Below, one piece after another: positions 1 to 7,129 of a DNA stretch of 8,380 nt. A program made the position numbers and the translations under genes. Location of the stretch: assembly GCA_030450655.1 (NCBI GenBank), contig JAKDIE010000044.1, positions 1 through 8,380 of the forward strand, written 5' to 3'. The notes under the pieces are model-generated. The model saw only the letters and a program-made list of their open reading frames with translations. It ran no database searches and was not told the DNA's origin. This DNA comes from Ruaniaceae bacterium. GTDB lineage: Bacteria; Actinomycetota; Actinomycetes; Actinomycetales; Actinomycetaceae. Positions within the stretch are counted from its first letter, which is position 1; every line of letters starts with the position of its first letter.

Positions 1-2
1 TC

Positions 3-1828
<1,826 letters not shown>

Positions 1829-1831
1829 TCA

Positions 1832-1858
1832 AGTCTATGCGAGGTGCCCAGCGAACAA
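1832..1858 (-). promoter_or_regulatory. Probable guaB promoter (leaderless)
   Basis: On the minus strand a TAGACT -10 hexamer (1832-1837) lies six bases before the guaB ATG, which puts the expected transcription start at the A of the start codon. A possible -35, TTGTTC (1853-1858), is 15 bp further upstream; that spacing is short, so the -35 call is weak. No Shine-Dalgarno sequence is present, consistent with leaderless translation, which is common in actinobacteria. Confidence 0.6.
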
Positions 1859-1909
1859 ATGTGCCGGTCCACGCCGCTCGGGCGATTTCCTCCCGTGGGC
1901 CGCGCGAAG

Positions 1910-1915
1910 TAGCGT
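1910..1915 (+). promoter_or_regulatory. Probable -10 box of the LacI-family gene (leaderless)
   Basis: TAGCGT lies exactly six bases before the ATG at 1922, the same TANNNT-N6-ATG geometry as guaB and the PAP2 gene at 3837. No Shine-Dalgarno sequence precedes the start and no convincing -35 is visible. A TGACAC half-site, resembling half of the operator-like elements near 3727 and 3802, lies between the box and the ATG (1915-1920). This could allow autoregulation but is too short to claim. Confidence 0.5.
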
Positions 1916-1921
1916 GACACC

Positions 1922-2911
1922 ATGACCGCACACCCGCCCAGTGACGCCAATAAACGCCCTGCCACGAGCCGCGACGTCGCACACCTGGCCGGGGTCTCGC
2001 GCACCACCGTGAGCTACGTGCTCAACAACACACCCGGGGTGAAGCTCACGGAGGCCACCAAGGAGGCCGTTCTCAAGGCTGCGGCGGATCTTCATTACCG
2101 TCCGAACCCGCTGGCCCGTTCGCTCGTGTCGAAGTCTGGCCCCCTCGTGATCGTGATGCCGCGGCTGCCGCTCAATGAAATGATCGCCGCAATGCTCGCG
2201 GACGTGACCACGGAACTCTTCCGCCGCGGCTTCATCACCACGGTCGTTCAGGTGCACGACGACGTCGAGATGGCCTTTGAGACCATCGCCGGATTCCAGC
2301 CCCGGGCCGCGATCTTCGTGAGCGACACCTGGGATGACTTGATCGCTCGCCTGGAGGAGCAATCGATTCAGGTCATTTCCTTGGGACACCGCGGCGCAGC
2401 CCTCGACCAGCACTCACTCGGCTTCGTCCAGACGTCTCATCTTCTCGAGCGCGGCCACTCGCGCCTCGCCTTCGCCGATGCCGAGGAGAGCGGCCAGATC
2501 GGCGCCCCACCACGCAGTGCGGACGCCGCGGCCGCGTCTCAGGCATTGGGGATCGACTCTCCGGAGGTTGCGATCGTGCCGCGGGACGGCACTGGTGCCG
2601 CCCAGATCGTGCGCGAATGGCACGCGGCCGGCGTGACCGCCGTGTGCGCCTTCAACGATGAGGTGGCGTTGGCCGTCCTCTTCGGCATCCGGGAGGCGGG
2701 GTTGCGCTGCCCGGAGGATATCGCCGTCATCGGCTGCGATGACATCCCTGCGAGCGCGGTGGCGTATCCCCCACTCACCACGCTGACCACGGACATGGAC
2801 CTCGCGAAGGATTCGTTCGTGTGGGTGATCCTGACCGCGCTGGGGGTCGAATCACCCCCGCCGGTGGCAAATCCTCTCGCGCTGCGAGTGGTCCAGCGTG
2901 AGTCCACCTAG
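1922..2911 (+). CDS. LacI-family transcriptional regulator
   Basis: Complete 329-residue repressor of the LacI/GalR type, a normal length. The N-terminal helix-turn-helix spans about residues 15-35 (SRDVAHLAGVSRTTVSYVLN) and is followed by the hinge-helix segment YRPNPLARSL (59-68). The rest is a periplasmic-binding-protein-like effector domain. Its C-terminal signature is clear: AFNDEVAL (243-250), then GLRCPEDIAVIGCDDIP (260-276) and PPLTTL (283-288). Family members bind palindromic operators with a central CpG and are usually released or recruited by a sugar. The ligand cannot be read from the sequence. The gene diverges from guaB and converges on a PAP2 phosphatase gene. The GH3 operon 0.9 kb downstream, and operator-like TGAC-N-CG-N-GTCA sites there, make that operon the most likely target, but this is inference. 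The ATG was chosen because the helix-turn-helix follows at the normal distance and a leaderless -10 box precedes it. Confidence 0.93.
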   Translation: MTAHPPSDANKRPATSRDVAHLAGVSRTTVSYVLNNTPGVKLTEATKEAVLKAAADLHYRPNPLARSLVSKSGPLVIVMPRLPLNEMIAAMLADVTTELFRRGFITTVVQVHDDVEMAFETIAGFQPRAAIFVSDTWDDLIARLEEQSIQVISLGHRGAALDQHSLGFVQTSHLLERGHSRLAFADAEESGQIGAPPRSADAAAASQALGIDSPEVAIVPRDGTGAAQIVREWHAAGVTAVCAFNDEVALAVLFGIREAGLRCPEDIAVIGCDDIPASAVAYPPLTTLTTDMDLAKDSFVWVILTALGVESPPPVANPLALRVVQREST

Positions 2912-2926
2912 AGGGTTCACGGCCAC

Positions 2927-3661
2927 CTAAGCCGCCTTGGTGCGACCCTTCAGGAACCAGATGGGACGCGCGTAGTCACTCTGGAGCCACGGGTGGAAGA
3001 GCCGCCACAGGAGGACGACGCCGCAGGCTCCGGCGAAGAGCCCGAACAGGGTATCCGAGAGCCAATGCGCATTGATCAACGTGCGCTGCCACACCATACC
3101 GATCATCGAGAGCGCAGCGAATGCGCCCCACACTCGTCGCAGGGCAACGTATCCTGCGGGAATTACGGCGAGCACGGCCAGAGTGATGACGGCAACGCCC
3201 ATCGCGTGCCCAGACGGGAAGGAGCCCGCATCCACTCCAGGATCGATCGGTCCGTAGAGGCCCAGGGCTGGATCGTCTGCTGGTCGGTTGCGAAGAACGA
3301 TGTTCTTGACCACGTGAGAGAGCACGAGGATGACCAGCATCGAACTCGCGAAGAACAATGAGGACCTCCACCGGCCCAGGATCAGCAGAACCACGATCCC
3401 GAGAATCCATAGATGCGCCACCGGGTACTCCTGGAAGAACATCGGAAGGAACTGCTCGTGGATGCCGTCTGCAGGTGCGACGCCGATGACGGAGCGCCAC
3501 CAGTCATCGATCAGTTGCCAGAGTGGTGTCCTCGTGGGGCTCAGAAGAATGCTGATCGCGACCAGGAGGTAAACGACGAGTCCGCCTGTCGCGAAGAAGA
3601 GCATCTTTCGAGGGCGGTCGACTTTCGCCGTCTCGATCATGGGGTCTGGAGTCGCAGTCAT
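2927..3661 (-). CDS. PAP2-family membrane phosphatase (244 aa)
   Basis: Complete integral membrane protein with about six hydrophobic segments (near residues 19-40, 81-98, 102-118, 155-174, 177-191 and 204-221) and the three-part active site of type 2 phosphatidic acid phosphatases. Motif 1 is K119-x6-R126-P127, motif 2 is SFPSGH with H152, and motif 3 is Q192-R193-x5-H199-x3-D203. The Ser usually found in motif 3 (SR) is Gln here; the catalytic Arg, both His residues and the Asp are kept. Enzymes of this type dephosphorylate membrane lipids such as phosphatidate, phosphatidylglycerol phosphate or undecaprenyl pyrophosphate at the outer face of the membrane; the substrate here is unknown. The ATG at 3661 has a good Shine-Dalgarno sequence (GAGGGAG, minus strand 3668-3674, six-base spacer), unlike the neighbouring leaderless genes. 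The gene is divergent from the PAP2-GH3 operon and ends 15 bp from the convergent lacI-type gene. Confidence 0.92.
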   Translation of the reverse strand: MTATPDPMIETAKVDRPRKMLFFATGGLVVYLLVAISILLSPTRTPLWQLIDDWWRSVIGVAPADGIHEQFLPMFFQEYPVAHLWILGIVVLLILGRWRSSLFFASSMLVILVLSHVVKNIVLRNRPADDPALGLYGPIDPGVDAGSFPSGHAMGVAVITLAVLAVIPAGYVALRRVWGAFAALSMIGMVWQRTLINAHWLSDTLFGLFAGACGVVLLWRLFHPWLQSDYARPIWFLKGRTKAA

Positions 3662-3677
3662 CGCTGACTCCCTCTCT

Positions 3678-3693
3678 GGCTCGCCTCTGAGCC
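3678..3693 (-). other. Small stem-loop in the 5' leader of the minus-strand PAP2 gene
   Basis: GGCTC and GAGCC form a five-base-pair GC-rich stem around a six-base loop, a few bases upstream of the GAGGGAG ribosome binding site. Next to it lies the symmetric CCGGTCCGG (3692-3700). The leader is therefore likely to be structured and might modulate translation. The stem is short and could arise by chance. Confidence 0.3.
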
Positions 3694-3713
3694 GGTCCGG
3701 TGAGATTCACTAA

Positions 3714-3725
3714 GGACACGTGTAA
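3714..3725 (-). promoter_or_regulatory. Weak operator-like site containing ACACGTGT
   Basis: The perfect 8-bp palindrome ACACGTGT (3716-3723) sits inside TTACACGTGTCC when read on the minus strand. It resembles the two stronger elements at 3726-3739 and 3801-3814 through the shared core CGTGTC, and its centre is 13 bp from that of the nearer one. It could be a secondary binding site for the same regulator. Confidence 0.3.
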
Positions 3726-3739
3726 CTGACACGCGTCAA
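3726..3739 (-). promoter_or_regulatory. Operator-like element, copy facing the minus-strand PAP2 gene
   Basis: Read on the minus strand this is TTGACGCGTGTCAG. The inner 12 bp (3727-3738) match their own reverse complement at 10 of 12 positions and have a central CpG, the usual form of LacI-family operators. It begins with TTGACG, which could double as the -35 of the minus PAP2 promoter, although no good -10 follows at normal spacing. The same 14-mer recurs with one change at 3801-3814 in the opposite orientation. Confidence 0.5.
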
Positions 3740-3747
3740 CGCGACTA

Positions 3748-3763
3748 TGTGAGTATTCTCACA
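3748..3763. promoter_or_regulatory. Inverted repeat TGTGAG-TATT-CTCACA
   Basis: Six-base perfect arms flank a four-base AT-rich centre. It lies between the two operator-like elements, in one of the few AT-rich patches of the region. The arms equal those of the E. coli lac operator, but the spacing differs (four centre bases instead of the CpG), so a different dimeric regulator is at least as likely. TATTCT inside it (3754-3759) also looks like a -10 hexamer on the plus strand. Confidence 0.45.
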
Positions 3764-3800
3764 GCCGCGTCAAGGCTCGTGCGCGTGATCATTCCCGCGA

Positions 3801-3814
3801 TTGACTCGTGTCAG
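3801..3814 (+). promoter_or_regulatory. Operator-like element overlapping the operon -35
   Basis: TTGACTCGTGTCAG differs from the minus-strand element at 3726-3739 in one base. Its inner 12 bp (3802-3813) match their reverse complement at 10 of 12 positions and have a central CpG. A protein bound here would cover the -35 hexamer, which fits repression. The two element centres are 75 bp apart, close to seven DNA helical turns, so bridging by one tetramer is conceivable. Confidence 0.5.
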
Positions 3815-3830
3815 TCTGCTCGCGTACCGT
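3801..3830 (+). promoter_or_regulatory. Promoter of the PAP2-GH3-GH3 operon (leaderless)
   Basis: TTGACT (-35, 3801-3806), an 18-bp spacer and TACCGT (-10, 3825-3830) are followed by six bases and then the ATG at 3837. Transcription should start at or next to the A of the ATG, and no Shine-Dalgarno sequence is present. This is the best-formed promoter in the window and argues against starting the gene at the TTG of 3801, which is part of the -35 element. Confidence 0.7.
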
Positions 3831-3836
3831 GTCCGT

Positions 3837-4742
3837 ATGACAACACCGCAGTTGGAACCCCTCACCGCCCGCACGCTGGTCTCGCGCCGCGGCATTTACA
3901 TCGTGACGGGCGTCCTTGTGGCGCTCATGCTCACGGGATCGTTGTTTGATTACGCGATCTCCCAGAACCTCTACAGCCCCTCGAACGCCTTCGGAATCTT
4001 CTTCGCCGCGTTCGGAGAGGCACCCGCGTTCCTCGTCTGGGTGGCGGCGGGAACCCTCCTGATCCGGCACCGGAATCGTGAGCGTCGCCCCATCGGCGTC
4101 CTCCAGATCGTCGCCGGCGGTGTTCTCATCGTTCTTGCGACCGCGGCTGTGGCGTCCATGCCTAGCCGCTACCTCACCGAGGTGCCGCCCATTCTCCTTG
4201 GCGTGATCGGCGTCGTCCTCGTTGCAGGCACTGCCGTTGTGACGTGGCGCGTCTCTCGTGAGACGGACCGGCGCCTCGCCATCCGTGTGGCGCTGGTGCT
4301 GTTCCTCGTCCCTTTCCTTCAGATGCTGATCGTCAACATCGTCAAGATCTTCTGGGAGCGCCCGCGCATGCGGATGATCGATGAGACGGCGGAAGCTGGC
4401 TTCATGCACTGGTGGCTTCCCGGCTACGAGGGCAAGGAGGCCCTGCTGGCCGCCGGCATCGAGGGTGAAGAGTTCAAGTCCTTCCCGTCCGGGCACGCCG
4501 CCAACGGCGCCGTCGCCATGCTTCTGACTGCGTTCGTGGCACTGAGAGATTCCCTGCGCCCGCGGGCGGACCTGTTCCTCATGCTGGGCTTCGCCTGGGC
4601 CCTCCTCGTGGCGCTCTCCCGCGTCATCGCGGGCGCCCACTTCCTCACGGACGTGACGATGGGAATGGCTATCACGTTCGTGACGATCCTCGTCGCCTAT
4701 CGCCTGGCGTTCCGCCCGAAGCCGGAGGGCATCGAGGCGTGA
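3837..4742 (+). CDS. PAP2-family membrane phosphatase (301 aa), first gene of the GH3 operon
   Basis: Complete membrane protein with about eight hydrophobic segments, larger than the PAP2 protein encoded at 2927-3661 and clearly a different subtype. The active-site motifs are K170...R177 (in KIFWERPRMR), SFPSGH with H220, and S261-R262-x5-H268-x3-D272. Motif 1 normally reads K-x6-R-P; here the Pro is replaced by Met (M178), although the sequence has an R175-P176 pair two residues earlier. The other catalytic residues are intact, so activity on an outward-facing lipid phosphate or pyrophosphate is expected. About 35 residues between motifs 1 and 2 (180-214) form an acidic and aromatic extracellular loop. 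The ATG at 3837 is preferred over the in-frame TTG at 3801 because the latter lies in the promoter and a leaderless -10 box sits six bases before 3837. The end overlaps the GH3 gene as GTGA, indicating translational coupling. Confidence 0.92.
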   Translation: MTTPQLEPLTARTLVSRRGIYIVTGVLVALMLTGSLFDYAISQNLYSPSNAFGIFFAAFGEAPAFLVWVAAGTLLIRHRNRERRPIGVLQIVAGGVLIVLATAAVASMPSRYLTEVPPILLGVIGVVLVAGTAVVTWRVSRETDRRLAIRVALVLFLVPFLQMLIVNIVKIFWERPRMRMIDETAEAGFMHWWLPGYEGKEALLAAGIEGEEFKSFPSGHAANGAVAMLLTAFVALRDSLRPRADLFLMLGFAWALLVALSRVIAGAHFLTDVTMGMAITFVTILVAYRLAFRPKPEGIEA

Positions 4743-7129
4743 ACGAGAAGCAGATCGGCGAACTCATCGCGGCGCTCACGCTCGATGAGAAGGCCTCGCT
4801 CATGTCCGGCGCCGCATTCTGGATCACGAAGTCGGTGCCGCACCTCGGCATCGACTCGATGATGCTCACGGATGGCCCCCACGGCCTGCGCAAGCAGGGC
4901 GGCGCGGCCGATCACCTCGGCCTCAACAAGTCCCTGCCCGCCACCTGTTTCCCCCCAGCCGCGACGTTGGCGAGCAGTTGGGACCAGGCCCTCCTCTCCG
5001 AGGTGGGAGAGGCTCTTGGCGCGGAGTCCGCCGCCGCGGACGTCTCGGTGCTCCTTGGCCCCGGCCTCAACATCAAGCGCAATCCGCTGGGTGGGCGCAA
5101 CTTCGAGTACTTCTCCGAGGACCCGCTCCTGTCCGGGAAGCTCGCCGCAGCCATGGTGCGCGGCATCCAGAGCCGCGGGGTCTCCGCCTGCCCCAAGCAC
5201 TTCGCCGTCAACAGCCAGGAGACGCGCCGCATGAGCGTGGACGAGGTGGTGGATGAGCGGGCGCTGCGCGAGATCTACCTCGAGGGCTTCCGCATCGCCA
5301 TCGAAGAGGGCCTCCCCCACACCCTCATGACCTCCTACAACAAAGTCAACGGCACGTACGCGAACGAGCACACCCACCTGTTGCGGGAGATCCTGCGCGG
5401 CGAATGGGGCTTCGACGGCGTGGTGGTCTCGGACTGGGGCGGTAACAACGATCGCGTCGCGGCAGTGGAGGCGGGCAGCACCCTCGAGATGCCCTCCACC
5501 TCCGGCGTCACCGATTCGGAGGTGGCGCAGGCGGTGCGCGAGGGGCGCCTCGCCGAGTCGGTCCTCGACGAGCGCGTCACGGAGCTCCTGCGCGTCCTCT
5601 ACTCCACCCAGCAGCACTTGGGTGCTCCGCAGCCCGACGTCGATGATCACCACGCGCTCGCAGTGCGGGCCGCAGAGGAATCGGCCGTGCTCCTGCGCAA
5701 CGACGGAACGCTTCCGCTGGCAGATCCACGCACCCGCGTGGCCGTGATCGGCGAGTTCGCAGCCACGCCCCGCTACCAGGGCGCCGGAAGTTCACTCGTG
5801 AACCCGCACCGCCTTGTCTCGGCCCTCGCGGAACTGCGCGCATCCGAACTGAACGTGATCGGCTACGCGCCCGGATTCAACAGGCTCGGGAGCCGCTCCG
5901 AGAGGAAGCGCAGCGCCGCCCTCGATCTGGCCGCCCAGTCCGATGTCGTCCTGCTCTTCCTCGGCCTCGACGAGAGCGCGGAGGCTGAGGGCCTCGATCG
6001 CGCCCACATGCACCTGCCCAAACCGCAACTCGAACTGGCGCGAGATCTGCTACGCACTGGCACGCCCGTCGTCGTCGTCCTTTCGGGCGGCTCGCCGGTC
6101 GAGCTTCCGTTCGCCGGTCAGACCGCCGCGATCCTGCACGGCTACCTCGGGGGCCAGGGCTCCGGCACCGCCATCGCCCGCCTGCTCACCGGCGCCGCGA
6201 ACCCGAGTGGGAGGCTCGCCGAGACCTACCCGCTGCGGTACGCGGACTCCCCCTCCGCGCCGTGGTTCGCGCGGGCGGAGGCGACGGCCGAGCACCGCGA
6301 GAGCATCTTCGTGGGCTACCGCTACTACGACAAGGCGGGCGTGGCCGTGCGCTACCCGTTTGGGTTCGGTCTCTCGTACACGAGCTTCGAGTACTCGGAC
6401 CTCGCGGCGAGCGAGGCCGATGCACACGTCACGATCACTAACACGGGCAGCCGGCCCGGCGCCGAGGTTGCCCAGTTTTATGTGGCCCATGCCGACGACG
6501 ACTTCTCGGCCACGCAGGAACTGGCGGCCTTCGCGAAGGTGTACCTGGAGCCCGGCGAGTCCCGCGTGGTGGAGGTAAGTTTCGGCACGCACGCCTTCGC
6601 GAGCTACGACGTCACCGAGGGCGAGTGGACCACGGTGGGCCGCACCTACCAGGTGCGCGCGGGAAGCTCATCGCGGGACATCCGCGCGCAGCAACCGGTC
6701 ACGGTAAGTGGATCGCGGCCGGCGGCGCTCGCCCGCGGCGGCAGCTACCGCACGGGGCGCGTCCACGGGGCCAGCGCGGCAGAGTTCGAGAGCCTCCTCG
6801 GCTCACCACTCCCCTCTCCCGACTGGCCGAAGGGCGCCGCCCTCACGCGGGACTCGATCATCGAGCAGGCGCGCTGGCACGGGCCGCTCGGAGCACTCCT
6901 CGCGCTCGGCCTCGACGGGGCGAAGGCGATCCTCAGCGCCGCCGGGAAGCCGCTAGAGGCGCAGTATGTCGATTTCGCCAACGCCCTGCCCTTCCGCTCG
7001 CTCGAGCGGATGTCCGGCGGCGTGGTCACCCCCGCGATGCTGGACGGCATCCTCGCCGCTTTCAACGGCCGGATTCTCGCCGGCCTCTCCCACACCGCGA
7101 ACGCCGCACGAACGAAGGAATCCCGTTGA
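4739..7129 (+). CDS. Glycoside hydrolase family 3, beta-glucosidase-like (796 aa)
   Basis: Complete GH3 enzyme in canonical order. The N-terminal barrel (about residues 1-290) has DGPHGLR (45-51), the substrate-binding K153-H154, SYNKVNG (199-205) and the nucleophile D232 in VVSDW. The GH3 C-terminal domain (about 305-500) has EAEGLDR (415-421), which supplies the likely general acid/base Glu. After GYRYYDKAGVAVRYPFGFGL comes a fibronectin-III-like domain (about 555-655). A tail of about 140 residues containing PFRSLERMSGG (751-761) and a late NGR completes it; such tails occur in many GH3 beta-glucosidases. There is no signal peptide or membrane segment, so it should act in the cytosol on imported beta-glycosides; the exact sugar cannot be read from the sequence. 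The GTG start overlaps the PAP2 stop, with GGAGGG nine bases upstream (4724-4729). It is coupled by TTGA to the next GH3 gene. It is not NagZ-like, as the KHFPGHG motif is absent. Confidence 0.94.
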   Translation: MNEKQIGELIAALTLDEKASLMSGAAFWITKSVPHLGIDSMMLTDGPHGLRKQGGAADHLGLNKSLPATCFPPAATLASSWDQALLSEVGEALGAESAAADVSVLLGPGLNIKRNPLGGRNFEYFSEDPLLSGKLAAAMVRGIQSRGVSACPKHFAVNSQETRRMSVDEVVDERALREIYLEGFRIAIEEGLPHTLMTSYNKVNGTYANEHTHLLREILRGEWGFDGVVVSDWGGNNDRVAAVEAGSTLEMPSTSGVTDSEVAQAVREGRLAESVLDERVTELLRVLYSTQQHLGAPQPDVDDHHALAVRAAEESAVLLRNDGTLPLADPRTRVAVIGEFAATPRYQGAGSSLVNPHRLVSALAELRASELNVIGYAPGFNRLGSRSERKRSAALDLAAQSDVVLLFLGLDESAEAEGLDRAHMHLPKPQLELARDLLRTGTPVVVVLSGGSPVELPFAGQTAAILHGYLGGQGSGTAIARLLTGAANPSGRLAETYPLRYADSPSAPWFARAEATAEHRESIFVGYRYYDKAGVAVRYPFGFGLSYTSFEYSDLAASEADAHVTITNTGSRPGAEVAQFYVAHADDDFSATQELAAFAKVYLEPGESRVVEVSFGTHAFASYDVTEGEWTTVGRTYQVRAGSSSRDIRAQQPVTVSGSRPAALARGGSYRTGRVHGASAAEFESLLGSPLPSPDWPKGAALTRDSIIEQARWHGPLGALLALGLDGAKAILSAAGKPLEAQYVDFANALPFRSLERMSGGVVTPAMLDGILAAFNGRILAGLSHTANAARTKESR

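Larger units (their letters stand above)
3662..3836. promoter_or_regulatory. Divergent control region between the two PAP2 genes
   Basis: This 175-bp non-coding stretch serves the minus-strand PAP2 gene and the plus-strand PAP2-GH3 operon. It contains the leader and Shine-Dalgarno sequence of the minus gene, a small hairpin, three CGTGTC-containing operator-like sites (one of them weak), a TGTGAG/CTCACA palindrome and the plus-strand promoter. These are described separately. No open frame with coding character lies in it: the in-frame TTG at 3801 is the -35 element of the plus promoter. Confidence 0.8.

Noticed and set aside
2912..2926. Bidirectional terminator between the LacI-family gene and the PAP2 gene
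   Set aside because: The 15-bp gap contains no stem of useful length and no T-tract on either strand.
2904..2929. Direct repeat CCACCTA (2904-2910 and 2923-2929) carrying the stop codons of both convergent genes
   Set aside because: Seven bases, 19 bp apart, partly set by coding sequence; no hairpin or T-run is associated, so it is probably chance.
3801..3836. N-terminal extension of the PAP2 gene from TTG at 3801
   Set aside because: The TTG is the first part of a TTGACT -35 hexamer, and a -10 box at the right spacing places transcription start at the ATG of 3837.
3789..4640. 283-residue minus-strand frame opposite the PAP2 gene
   Set aside because: Composition is charged, His/Arg/Glu-rich and unlike any family, and it overlaps a clearly real membrane protein gene.
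4739..7129. NagZ-type beta-N-acetylglucosaminidase for the GH3 gene
   Set aside because: The NagZ KHFPGHG signature and its Asp/His dyad are absent, and the protein has the C-domain, fibronectin-III domain and length of the beta-glucosidase branch.
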